Under the pieces are notes generated by a model, which searched no databases, was not told where the DNA came from, and was given only the letters and a program-made list of their open reading frames with translations. A program made the translations under genes and the position numbers. 64,000 bases of DNA, from the NCBI GenBank assembly GCA_000320605.2, contig KB445792.1, positions 1,865,581 through 1,929,580 of the forward strand, read 5' to 3'. Below are positions 34,795 through 46,688 of the stretch, piece after piece. The stretch's first letter is position 1, and each line of letters begins with the position of its first letter. The DNA is from Gelatoporia subvermispora B (taxonomy: Eukaryota > Basidiomycota > Agaricomycetes > Polyporales > Gelatoporiaceae).

Positions 34795-37455
34795 ATGTCA
34801 CCACTCCCGCCAGGAGCTCTCTTCTTGTTACGTGGACTTGCACCTATTGCTGGCTTTTCTGTCTTTGTCGCATATACGGCCAACAGCTTGGAGCAATCCT
34901 TCCAGATCACAATTTCAACGTGGATACGCATTGCAGTCATAGTTCTGGTCCTCGCACTTACATGCGCTTCTTTCATTACACTTGAACAACAGCGTGTGAG
35001 TCGAGCGGCAGCGCGCCTTGGCGCCGTACTCCCACCTGCTTGGAACGGGAAACAGTTTGGAAATTTGGATGTCCTCCATGATATTATGCACAACTTCGCC
35101 CATGGATATCCCAGTAAGTGATGCATTGATACGGCGTGCTACTCGATATTGATTATATACAGCGGATGGTATGGCCGAGAAGACGGAGCAACTTGGATCC
35201 ACGTTCGCAATCAATGCTATGTGGTATCCACAGTATGTCACTTCTGATCCGACACTGATCAAGGTGATCGTCACACATTACAAACCCTGATATGGCGTTC
35301 AAACTAATGCTTTCCCTTGTAGACAATGTTGGTGACGGACTTCTCCAAGTTCGTGAAAGGTATTTTCAACCCTGAAAGTTGTCTTCTAGAGTTGACTGGG
35401 CTATCAGGCAGCGTATTCCAAGAAATGATGCGCTCTTTCCTCGGTACTGGGGTTTTCAACTCTGATGGTACAAATCTCACTCTCGTTCACTTAGTTGACG
35501 CCTGCTAATAAATTGTATCTAGGGGACACGTGGAAGTATGTGTATTGTACCATAAATCATTGCCGTGCCTCACCCCCTACAGGTTCCATCGGTCAATGGC
35601 GCGCCCATTCTTCAATCGGGAGAAGATTAGTCACTTTGGCGTTTTTGAGCACCACAGTGGTGAGTGTTTAGAACCCTGAACTGTGCTTCATTGACTGAGG
35701 TAGACCTCAGAACGAGCCATATATCAAATGAAGGAGCGATTTTGCGCTGGTCATGCTGTAGACTTTCAGGCAAGAATATCTTCCGCCGTACAGCGCTTGT
35801 GTGTTGGTCATTGCTCATGATCATTGTCTTCAGGACATTGCTGCCAAATTCACTCTCGATGCCGCCACTCACTTCCTGTTCGGTAAGAGTGTGGACTTCC
35901 TCAACGATCCGCTCCCATCAGCCTGGAACGTGCAGGCGCCTAGCACCAACAGCGGACTACCTGCAGAGTCACCTGCAGAGGCGTTTGCACACGCACTTGG
36001 CTGTATTCAAGAGGTTGTCGCGAGACGGGCGCGCTTGGCGTGGCTCTGGCCATTGTTTGAAATTTTCGGAGACAAATGTGCAGAACACATGCGCGTACTC
36101 GACTCTTTTGTAAATCCGATAGTACAGGAGGCCTTAAAGAAGAGGGAAGTATCGCATGATAACGGAAAGTCTTTCGATGAAGTAAGTGAGGGTGAGGAGA
36201 CCTTCATCGATTACATGGCTCGTCACACCTCTGGTGAGAAATCTCTACATCCTATCCATTCACAACCCTTAGCATTTCTCATAGAGCCTGAGCTGTTACA
36301 CGATGAAACATTGAATATACTCCTTGCCGCGAGGGACACCGTCAGCCTGTTCATATTGCTAGTCTGTATGGCGTTCTGAACAGTCGTATATAGACAGCGT
36401 CCACTCTCACGTTTGCTGTGTACTTCTTGTGCACGCATCCGAAAGTGTTCGAGCGACTGCGTGCGGAAGTCTTGTCTACTGTAGGACCCAGCCGACAGCC
36501 TACTGTGGAAGACTTGCGAGGCATGAAGTACCTAAGAGCGGTGATCAACGGTATGTCGTTACTCTCATCATCGACCTGGTGATCCGCAGTTCACATGTGA
36601 TTGCACAGAGACTCTGAGGCTTTATCCTCCGGTGTGAGTGGTAACCGGGTTCTTATGAGATACATCTATTCAATGTCGTAACTTAGACCCTTCAACATGC
36701 GGTAAGTGGAGTCCCGATGAGACGTCCGGCATCTTTTGACTGTGTCCCCTGATCAAAGCTACACGACTTGCGATACACTACTACGCAATCCCGATCCTGA
36801 CGGCAAACCTTTCTATGCGCCTGCCGGTACGGCGTAAGTTATACCCATCAAGGTACAGTTACGACGCTCATAGTAGCTTCCCAGCATAATCTTCGGACCA
36901 ATTATCATGCATCGTAGTAAAGAATACTGGGGCCCGGATGGTGAGTGCTTCTAAGTGGTGCATTGTGCTTACTGATATGTTATGACTGCCAGCTGAAGAA
37001 TTCGACCCGGATCGCTTCCTTGACGAACGTGTTGACAAATACCTCACAGGAAATCCATCGATTTTCTTACCATTCAACGCGGGTCCAAGGATATGTCTTG
37101 GGCAGCAGGCAAGTCTTCATCTTGTTCGATTCATCATGCTGACATCATCCTCAACTTGGTTATCTTTCAGTTTGCTTATAATGAGACGTCGTACTTTTTA
37201 ATTCGATTGCTACAGAATTTCTCGGATATGCAACTTAACAATGCGGCGCAGCCTCCAGAATCGCGTCCTCCAGCCGATTGGGCAAACGCTCAAGGTAGGA
37301 AAAGCAAAGAACAGCTTTGGCCCAAAGTACACATCACACTCTATTCTTTGGTATGTGCCTTTTGTAGGACAAGTGTGGACACGATCAAACTAATTTGATG
37401 ACCACAGGGTGGGCTATGGGTAAACATGACCGGTGCGCCTCAAGAATCGCAGTGA
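34795..37455 (+). CDS. Cytochrome P450 monooxygenase, copy 1 (CYP63-like)
   Basis: ER-anchored haem monooxygenase. The CYP63-like assignment, a type linked to oxidation of alkanes and aromatics in wood-rot fungi, is by resemblance only. ATG at 34795 opens [14 protein letters not shown], with hydrophobic segments at about residues 10-30 and 40-65. Landmarks in order: [17 protein letters not shown]; the I-helix [16 protein letters not shown] joined across an intron to [11 protein letters not shown]; the K-helix [10 protein letters not shown] (E-x-x-R) split by an intron; [20 protein letters not shown]; and the haem loop [15 protein letters not shown] with the cysteine ligand. The C-terminus is [15 protein letters not shown], stop at 37453. 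There are more than ten introns; the one at 35770-35833 uses a GC donor where the paralogue has GT. No frame break was found. Confidence 0.86.
35770..35833 (+). other. GC-AG intron in P450 copy 1
   Basis: The donor reads CAG|GCAAGA and the acceptor TTCAG. It joins GHAVDFQ to [19 protein letters not shown], matching the paralogue's [20 protein letters not shown], whose intron at the same place starts GTATGC. Confidence 0.7.
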
Positions 37456-38394
37456 CGAGACGCCATGATAGTGTACAAGCCGTCTGAGATAATACGACGG
37501 ATCCTAATACTGTCATGCACAAATATCAGTGCCGAGCTTCGCCACACTGTGGCATCAACAGTTGTTTTGGACCTTGCAATGCTATAGAGAAGGCATTGTC
37601 AGTTGCTCATGCTCGCGATCCCGCCCTACTGTCAGTCTGCGCCCGCTGCTGTATATCACCGAAGATCTTGTTACAGCACCATCGAAGGTGCTATTTGTAC
37701 AGAAAAAGCCGCAAGACAGAGGACTGTATTGACTCTCCAAGATTGTGACAAATTAAACACGGGTATAGCGATTGCCGGTGCCGTATGCTTCCTCGGGCTT
37801 GCGGCGAGCGTGTGTGAGAGTTCAGCCACGCTTATGGCACTCCTCTCCTGTTGTTCCACTCAAAATGGGATGACATGCAGCTCATCTCGCAGTCGTTCGT
37901 CAAATCGAAGCACAGATACTTCCTGAGAAAGATCATAGAAGTCTCTTGTCCAGCAGCCGCCCCGGCCACTGTGCCTATCGAAGCTTTGTGCCTATCAGTG
38001 TTGTTGGAGCCGAGTGAGCGAACCCGCCAGAAACCGCAGCGACACCAAGGTGGACCTACCTAGACTCCTCATTAGAGACGTTCAAAGTTGCAGCTATGTT
38101 GCTCGCTTGCCTTCGCCTAGAGGCCGCGTAGGGCCGGCTACCGCGTTAGCGATAGGTAGGCGAGAGCAAGTGGTCAACTCTGAACGACTCTATTTTACGA
38201 TCAGATGACACCCCTGTCCGACACTGATTGTTTCGCGTACAGGAGCGCACAGGGCTGCGGCGCATGGGGCATGACTACGTAAGCTATTCGAAGCCATTCC
38301 CGACATTGACGGGTTTCTGAGATCGCTGATCTCCGGGACATCTGACGTTTATAAGATGTGCCCGCCGTGTGTGTCCTGGTACTACTCGATCATC
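37456..38394. other. Intergenic between tandem P450 genes
   Basis: About 940 bp. Frames of 60-110 codons (for example 37603-37926) show no P450 blocks or other known domain. It is presumably the 3' flank of copy 1 and the promoter of copy 2; TATAAG at 38350 lies 45 bp before the start of copy 2. Confidence 0.4.
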
Positions 38395-41126
38395 ATGGGT
38401 CCGATACCTCCAGGAATACCGTTCCTCTTACGAGGCGTCATTCTGACTTTCATACCTCCTATTATCGTATTGGCTAGTGCCTACCTCCTTCAGCTGACCA
38501 TTGGCTTGGTGATTCCGTCGTTTTTTCTCGGCATGGCTACGGCGTCCAGCATTCCTATCGTCACAGCCTGTCGCATCTGGTCCCGTCACTGGACAACGTC
38601 CCGCAATGCAAGGCGTATGGGTGCTATGATCCCGCGCAGATGGGAAGGGAAGAATACTGGCAACTTGGATATTCTCCTGGCCCATATGCAGGATTTCGAG
38701 ACTGGATATATTTGTCAGTAGCTCCATGCTGAACTGGCGGGCTCAGTTGTTGGACCAGCTCACCCATGATTTCTCAGTGGAACAATTCATGAAAGCTACT
38801 GATCTTCTGGGTCCAACCTACTGGGTAGAGATTCTTTGGGACCCTATAGTCTTTACTTCAGATCCCAATGTGATCAAAGTAAGTACGTCCTCTAATTCGA
38901 AAATCTCATGTGCTGAGTGCGATTTAGATAATCCTTGCCACGGATTTCCCGAACTATGTCAAGGGTATTATAACGTGATCAAAATGACTGGGCCCTACAC
39001 TCATATACATTTACAGGCGAATCCTTCAGTACATACATGCATTCGGTTCTCGGAACTGGTGTCTTCAATTCAGATGGTTCGTGCATGGGTCATGTTCTCT
39101 TCACAAAGACGAACTTACATTCTCAGCGGTATAGGTGATATGTGGAAGTGAGTCTGATGTCTTACAGCCCTAAACCGCGACGTGGGAGCTGACAAAACTA
39201 GGTTCCATCGCACAATGACTCGCCCCTTTTTCACTCGTGAAAAGATTAGTCACTTTGAGCTATTCGACCGCCACGCCAGTATGTTGAGCCCATTAATTGG
39301 TATATCAACCGTGATGTCTTGACTCCGCACTCCTGGATTTCTAGACGAAGCATTGCGAAAGATGGAAGAGCGATTCCGAGCCGGTTATCCTCTTGACTTC
39401 CAGGTATGCCATATTCATCCGCTCGGTACCTTACATATGCTGATCCTGCGTTACCATTCAGGATATGATCTCTCGCTTCACATTGGATTCTGCCACAGAA
39501 TTCCTCTTCGGCACCTGTGTCAATAGCTTACATAGTGATCTGCCGTATCCCCACGATGCGGCCTCTCCCGTCAAGCATTCACCCGCTCCTGACGCCACTG
39601 CAACTGCGGAGGCCTTTGCTGCCGCCTTCAACGGCGCCCAGCATGTGATATCGTCCCGTGGGCGAGTAGGTTGGGTCTGGCCACTATTTGAAATCTTCAA
39701 GGACAAATCAGTGGAGCATATGAAGGTTGTCGACTCTTTCCTCGAACCAATACTTAAGGAGGCCTTGACAAAGAAAGAGAGGAGAGTACGAGACGGCAAG
39801 GTGACGAATGAGAAGGAAGGAAATGGTGAAAGTGATACGTTGTTGGACCACCTTGTGGAATTTACCTCCGGTACGTTTTACTATATGATTATTAGCGCAT
39901 CATTTATCTGTTAGTTCTCATCACATATCACAGATCCCGCGGTTCTGCATGACGAAACACTGAACATTCTCATCGCTGGAAGAGACACAGTATGTTCAAT
40001 TAGCGGAATGTCCGATTAACTCTTCCCTGACGACACTCTGGGGCCCGTTTGGCCCAGACTGCAACAACGCTCACGAATGTCGTGTATCTTCTCAGCCAGC
40101 ACCCTCACTACTTGCGTCGTCTTCGCGAAGAGATTCTCTCCCTAGTCGGACCCACTCGCATGCCGACGTACGATGACATCAGGGAGATGAAGTTCTTGAG
40201 GGCGGTCCTGAATGGTTTGCATTCCTTAAAGCCGTCTCGAAATTTGTGCTCATTGATAATATAGAAACACTCCGCCTCTATCCTCCTGTGTACGTGATGT
40301 TTCTCTGACTGTTCCAGTCACTTACTTGTATCATCAGCCCAATCAACGTTAGGTGAGAGTTCTAGATGCGACATTCAGGACTCAGCGTCCTCATGCGACG
40401 TGACTACAGATACTCTGTCAATGAGACCACTATCCCGAATCCGGATCCTGCAGGTGGACCCCTCTATATTCCAGCCAATACAGCGTATGCAATTAACGCG
40501 TGTGCACTTGAGGTTGGCGTTGACCATCATTTTGATCATCTAGCGTCACGTACTCCGTTTTCGTAATGCACCGTAGGCCGGAATATTGGGGACCGGATGG
40601 TGGGTGATTTGCTCCGACAAACTTCGTGCAAATGCCTTATCCATCTGTGTGTGTAGCCGAACAATTTGACCCCGATCGTTTCTTGGATGAACGCGTGAAC
40701 AAGTATCTCACACCGAATCCGTTCATATTTTTGCCATTCAATGCGGGCCCGCGGATCTGTCTCGGACAACAGGTATGTATCACTGTGATGGCTATCTTGC
40801 TCATGGGGATGACACATTTTCAACTATCAGTTTGCATATAACGAGTCGTCGTTCTTCTTGATCAAGTTGCTGCAACGTTTCTCTGAGATGTCGCTTGATC
40901 TCGAAGCCCAGCCGGCTGATTCTCTCCCTCCTGCAGAGTGGGCAAAGGCTAGCGGTCGCAAAGCAATGGAGCAGGTCATTCCGAAGGTTCACCTGACAAT
41001 CTACATGAAGGTATGTTATCCAATTCATCGAGTTCAACCGATCAGCCATGAATATATCCACGGTAGGGCGGATTATGGGTGCGAATGAAAGAAGCATCGG
41101 ACGACGATGCGGCTCCCGATGTTTGA
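38395..41126 (+). CDS. Cytochrome P450 monooxygenase, copy 2 (CYP63-like)
   Basis: Tandem paralogue of the preceding P450. The chosen start is ATG at 38395 ([14 protein letters not shown]), matching copy 1; an in-frame ATG at 38356 would add 13 residues. Two hydrophobic segments follow. Landmarks: [41 protein letters not shown] joined to [20 protein letters not shown], and [20 protein letters not shown]. The I-helix [17 protein letters not shown]-helix [19 protein letters not shown] with [20 protein letters not shown], and haem loop [15 protein letters not shown] follow. The end [19 protein letters not shown] stops at 41124. Exon-intron positions mirror copy 1, so the pair arose by tandem duplication. 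No disabling change was seen once introns are placed; the intron after ETGYI (64 nt, ending near 38779) was needed to keep the frame. Confidence 0.86.
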
Positions 41127-41466
41127 TTGATTGAATTTGCAGCATGTACCATGTCTTGTACATTATCTTGGTTCCCATGTACCCCACTCATGCTAAATCG
41201 AATTTGCTCCCACTCAAAGCCGAGAAGTCTCACGCGATGTCGATGTCGCATAAGACACCCAGGAGCAGAGCTCGACCTTTTAGATAAGATAAGATGTGCT
41301 ATCTTACCGCGATTGCTCCTTGTAGAGAGATCCACATAGACGCTGGTCGGTGTTTCTTGCGAGTCACTGGAAAGGCACAGCCAGCTATAGTGATTCTCGT
41401 GTACTGCCATCTCTAGCCCTATCGTCTGCATCCTACTCTTGTCTGAACGTGTCTACCTTGGCTAAA
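41127..41466. other. Intergenic, no gene seen
   Basis: About 340 bp between P450 copy 2 and the GlnRS gene. No motif assigned. Confidence 0.4.
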
Positions 41467-44273
41467 ATGGCGCCGAAGGCGGATAATACTGAAACCACCG
41501 AGCTCATCGAGCTCTTCAAGTCGCTCGGGCTCACTCAATCCAAAGCAGCTGAAGCTGCAAAGAGTGCGAAGAGTGCGGCGACTCTTAAGGACATCATTCA
41601 AACACATGGGCTCGTTGAGAAGAACCTTGAAGAGAAACAGGCCGTACTCCTTGCCAGTCTTGCTGTTCAGGGTGCGAAGTTGGGCGAGGCGGAACGGGGA
41701 TATGTTGTCGGTGCGGTCCTTGACGGTCGACTAAAGAGCACGGATCAAGTGACAGGTGCGCATTGTCATGATCTCATGATATGCTTGACATTTGAACATT
41801 GGCATGTAGCGGCCGTGAAGTACCTTGAAGCTCGCCCGCTACCGATCCAGCAAGCCGACTTCGACGAGCACTGCGGCGTAGGTACGCTGTTCCAGCCTAT
41901 AGATTGTACCATCTCTGCAGGCGGCTGATTCCAATACCTCAGGATTCTCCATCACGCCGGAGGAACTTTTCGCTAAGGTGAAGGAATACGTCTCGTCTGC
42001 TGCTGTGCAAGGCTGGGCGAATCTTGGTGCCACGATTGGTGTCCTGAAGAACATCCCGGAGCTAAGATGGGCAAATCCTCTGGAAGTTAAGACAGCAGTG
42101 GAAAATGCGTTTACTGAGCGATTCGGTGCGAAAGAGACCGGAAAGCCGAAAAGCAGGGTATGTATACAGAGTTCGATGTGCACGCTCGGGCGTTTACAGT
42201 CTCACAGGAATCGAAGAAGGATAATGCCTCGAAACCATCTGCTACTGCTGAGGCGTCTACATCCGCTGCATCATCTTCAAAATCAGTGTTTGCAGAAGGC
42301 TTCCTCGGCCGTCTTCATAAAGTCGGCGACAACCCTCAGATCCACCCTCACCTTCGTGAGCAGCACCTTGCGGCAACTGGCGGAATTGTCCACACGCGTT
42401 TCCCTCCGGAGCCGAACGGTTTCCTGCACATTGGCCATTCCAAAGCCATCTTTGTCAACTTTGGGTACGCGGCGTATCACGGAGGAAGGTGTTACCTTCG
42501 TTTTGATGACACGAACCCTGAAGCCGAAGAGGGGCGGTATTTCGAGAGCATCCTGGAGGCTATCCGGTGGTTAGGATATGAGCCGTGGAAGATCACATAT
42601 TCCAGTGACCACTTTGACGAGCTGTACGCACTAGCCGTTGAGCTTATCAAGCGCGATAAGGGCTATGTTTGCCATTGCACAGGTAGGCCTTGTCGAAATT
42701 CTCTGAAACCTGCATTTCTGAAACCTGGGCCTAGCCGAGGAGATCTACGCAAATCGAGGAGGCGATGAGCGTGGACCACGTAAAGCCTGCGTGCACCGTA
42801 CGCGCCCTGTTTCGGAATCGCTTGCTGAATTCGAGAAGATGAAGAATGGCCACTACAAGCCGGGAGAGGCAATTCTCCGGATGAAGCAAGATATCGAATC
42901 TGGCAACACCATGATGTGGGACTTGGTCGCATACCGGGTGCTTAATGCTTCACACCATAGGACACATGACAAGTGGAAGATTTACCCCACCTATGACTTC
43001 ACCCACTGTCTGTGCGATAGTTTCGAGAACATCACGTACGTGGCCAGTCATCAACTGATTGCAGCGACTCTCAGCTCAATGAAAATGCAGTCATTCGTTG
43101 TGCACGACCGAGTTCATCGCATCTCGAGAATCGTATGAATGGCTCTGTGATGCTCTTGAGGTGTACAAACCCCGTCAATCCGAGTATGGGCGCCTGAATC
43201 TCACCGGAACGATTATGTCGAAGCGGAAGATCCTCCAGCTTGTGAAGGAAGAATACGTTCGCGATTGGGATGATCCGCGGTTGTACACTCTCATCGCCCT
43301 TCGCCGCCGTGGTGTTCCTCCTGGTGCCATCCTCTCGTTCGTCAGTTCTCTTGGCGTCTCCACTGCTGCATCAAACATCCAGGCGGTGCGGTTCGAGCAG
43401 ACAGTCAGGCAGTACCTCGAGAGCACGGCATCGCGACTTCTCATGGTACTGAAGCCCCTGAAAGTGACCATCGAGAACCTACCAGAAGATTACCTTCTCT
43501 GGCTGGAGAAGCCGCTGCACCCGAAGGTCCCGGAGCTGGGCATTTCTAAGGTGCCCTTCACCCGCACCATCTACATTGACGCGGACGACTTCCGTCTGGA
43601 AGACTCCAAGGACTACTTCCGGCTTGCACCAGGGAAGACTGTCGGTCTATTCCAAGCACCGCACCCCATCACCTGCACATCGTACAAGACCGACCCAGTC
43701 ACTGGACAGGTGACTGAGCTTATCTGCCGGATGGAGAAGGGCGAGGGCAAGAAGCCCAAGGCTTTCATCCAGTGGGTCGCCGAGCACAAACCCTCGGGCA
43801 GCCCAGTCGTCGTCGACGAGACGCGCATCTTCCACCAGCTGTTCAACAGCGAGAACCCCTCGGCTGCGGTCCCCGACTTCAAGGCAGACATTAACCCCGA
43901 CAGCCTCGAGATCATCAAAGGTGCCATGGTCGAGATTGGCTTCTGGCCGCTCGTCAAGCGCGCATACGCCGATGCTCGCAAGGAGAGTGAGGCACGCACT
44001 AAGAAGGCGCTCGAGGCCAATGCCGTGTCTGGTGCGGACCAGGCTGAGAAGGGGCCTGAAGACGACACACCTAAAGCCACTAGCGAACAGCTCATTGGCA
44101 AGGAGTGCATCCGTTTCCAGGGTCTCCGTGTCGCCTACTTCACTGTCGACAAGGACGCCAAGCTGACCTGCCTCAACGAGTCGGAGAACGTAGAGCCTGG
44201 TCGCAAAGAAGGGGACTACATCGTGCTTAATCGTATTGTCAGCCTGAAGGAGGATTCAGGCAAAGCTGCTTGA
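41467..44273 (+). CDS. GLN4: Glutaminyl-tRNA synthetase, cytosolic
   Basis: Class I aminoacyl-tRNA synthetase charging tRNA-Gln. ATG at 41467 opens [20 protein letters not shown], the start of the eukaryotic N-terminal tRNA-binding domain (to about residue 190). A Ser/Ala-rich linker with [20 protein letters not shown] follows. The catalytic domain has [20 protein letters not shown] (HIGH motif), [58 protein letters not shown] and the KMSKS-equivalent [12 protein letters not shown]. The C-terminal beta-barrel anticodon-binding domains extend to [20 protein letters not shown] and [20 protein letters not shown], ending [10 protein letters not shown]. Introns lie near 41754-41810, 41881-41932, 42158-42208, 42682-42736 and 43036-43090. 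The gene is tail-to-tail with an alpha-tubulin gene. Confidence 0.93.
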
Positions 44274-44519
44274 ATAGAATTTATATAGAAGCTTGTGTAC
44301 TTCAACGTAAACGATTAACGATTGAGATGGTGTGACAGCGAGGAAGACGTAGTCCGTCCTGAACATCGTTTGCAAATGTAATAACATGGATAGAAGTAGC
44401 TCGTACATACAAGAGTACACTGGTAAATGTCCGCTATTCAAGAACAAACGGCAGACACAAGCAGCAAGGCAACAGCAGGGGATGATCAGACCACCCGAAA
44501 ACGTTGCCAATGAACCCGA

Positions 44520-46306
44520 TCAAAACTCGAGAGACTCTTCAGCATCTGCTGGCGAGTCCGCGCCGACTTCCTCGTAGTCTTTCTCAAGCGCCGCGAGATC
44601 TTCGCGGGCTTCAGAAAATTCACCCTTGAAATGCAGATCAGATACTGTACGCTGTTCAAAATATGAGATATTCACCTCCTCCATACCCTCACCCACGTAC
44701 CAATGTACGAAGGCACGTTTCGCATACATCAGGTCGAACTTGTAGTCTAGGTTGTTCGTGTCAGCAGGCTGGATCGACGCATACAACCATGAAATCAGGG
44801 CATACCAAGGCGACTCCATGCAGACGAGATGGAAGTTGTGCTGTGGAGACATATTCAATCACTAGACGTCATTCGGAGAAAGCAGTGAAACCGACTTTGA
44901 CAGCATGCAGAGACTCCGGGTAGTCCTTGCGAGGTCTCCGCCGGGAACGAAAGCTGGTGGTTCACTGCATACACCCAACTGATCGAAGCAAAATTATCAA
45001 CGCTTGCACAGGGAACGGGAGGTATGGCAATACCTTGAAACCGGTCAAGCACCAGTCCACGAATTGGATTGTCTTCTTGGTCTTGATGGTAGCCACCGCA
45101 GAGGTTACATCCTTGGGCACGACGTCTCCGCGGTACAATAGGCATGTTGCCATGTACTTGCCCTCTCTCGGGTCACACTTGACCATCTGATTGCCCGGTT
45201 CGAAGCATGCGTACGTCATCTCAGCCGAAGAATAATTCTCGTGGTGGGCCATGTCAGCGGAAATGAAGGGTGCATAGCTCGCAACCGGGAAATGAATGCG
45301 CGGGAAGGGCACGAGGTTCGTCTGGAATTCAGCCAAGTCGACGTTCAGGGACCCCTCGAAACGGAGGGAAGCGGTGATAGAGGAGACGACTTGAGAAATC
45401 AATCTGTTTAGGTTCGTGAAGCCGGGCTGCGAGACACCCAATTTGTTCTTGCAGATATCGTATATCGCCTGATTGTCGACCTGATAGGAGATGTCAGCTG
45501 GTCTGCTCTGTACGTCCACGTAGAGGGCGTGAATACCATGAACGAGCAGTCGGAGAACTCGAGGGTAGTATGTGTGGTCAGCACCGAGTTGTACGGTTCC
45601 ACTACGGAGCTCGACAACTGGGGCGAGGGATACACACAGAACTCGAGCTTCGACTTCTTGCCATAGTCTGCAGAGAGGCGTTCCAGGAGGAGGGCACCGA
45701 AACCCGAACCAGTGCCGCCGCCGAACGAGTGAAACACGAAGAATCCCTGCAGACCCGAACAGTTGTCTGCGAGATGGCGTATCCTGTCCATGGCTGGGTC
45801 GATGAGTTCCTTTCCGACGGTGTAGTGTCCACGAGCATCTGGAGAGCACTCTTAGCTCCGTTACAATTGTCGCAGGCCCGCACACGACCACGCACAGTTG
45901 TTCGCGGCATCCTCTTTTCCAGATAGCATGTTCTCGGGATGGAAGAGCGACCGATAGGCCCCGGTCTTGACCTCGTCGATGGCGCCAGGCTCGAGATCTA
46001 CGTACAGAGAGCGGGGGACATACTTCCCCGACCCGGTCTCGGAGAAGAAGGTTGACAGACCATTGTCGTGTCTTGATGGCTCTACCAGACGACCATCTGG
46101 CTATAGCGGTTCGTTGAGTAAAGGCGGGAAGAATACCCACAGTCGGACGTACGCTTAAGCCGTGCTCGATGGTGTACAACTCCCCTATAAGCGGTGGCGT
46201 AGGTCAGCGTGAAGGCGTATCACATATCCGAGTACAGTTACTCACAGCAAGAGTTGCCAATCTGCACGCCGGCTTGGCCAACTTGAATTGAGATCACTTC
46301 ACGCAT
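44520..46306 (-). CDS. Alpha-tubulin, divergent copy (tail ...EESLEF)
   Basis: Microtubule subunit paralogous to the neighbouring gene. ATG at 46306 opens [20 protein letters not shown]. The exons read [71 protein letters not shown], the GTP-binding [60 protein letters not shown] with the catalytic Glu, and [18 protein letters not shown]. They continue [38 protein letters not shown] and [12 protein letters not shown] joined to [20 protein letters not shown]. The frame stays open only if several extra introns are placed late in the gene (about 44965-45019, 44853-44911, 44751-44810, 44631-44687) that the neighbouring copy lacks. The protein ends EESLEF rather than the usual EEY-type tail. Confidence 0.85.
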
Positions 46307-46688
46307 TTTCTGCAGCGAAGGTGGTGAGCGTGTATTGACAAAAGTTGCATTCCGCGTCAAATGTGCGTGTCATCACTTGTTGTGGTTGAGTTGGCTGGCA
46401 TATCCGTAACTCGCTCGTCTCCTTTCGTCACTCTCACGCACCCATATGTTGAATATTCGTGAATATTTCTCGGCTCCGCTCAATCCATTTGTGCAAGAAA
46501 ACTTCACGTCGTGCACTCAATTCGCTTCCATTCGGAATGATGGTATATTGCAAATGCCCACGTGAACAGACAACGGGATATCGATAACGGTGCATGAAAT
46601 CGTAACGAGGACAGGAAGAGGAATTAGAAGCTGACTAGACAGGTAGACCGTATAATGAGAGAATAGGGAGACACCTCAAACGAGACGC
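46307..46688. other. Intergenic between tandem alpha-tubulin genes
   Basis: About 380 bp: promoter of the divergent copy and 3' end of the canonical copy. No specific element identified. Confidence 0.4.

Noticed and set aside
37515..37926. Third, decayed P450 between the two copies
   Set aside because: No haem-loop, K-helix or N-terminal P450 block could be found in any frame.
38700..38790. In-frame stop making P450 copy 2 a pseudogene
   Set aside because: The TAG after GYICQ is removed by a 64-nt GT..AG intron that restores the frame into [15 protein letters not shown].
44840..45010. Premature stop making the left alpha-tubulin a pseudogene
   Set aside because: Placing two short introns restores [17 protein letters not shown] in frame; a weak donor remains a caveat.
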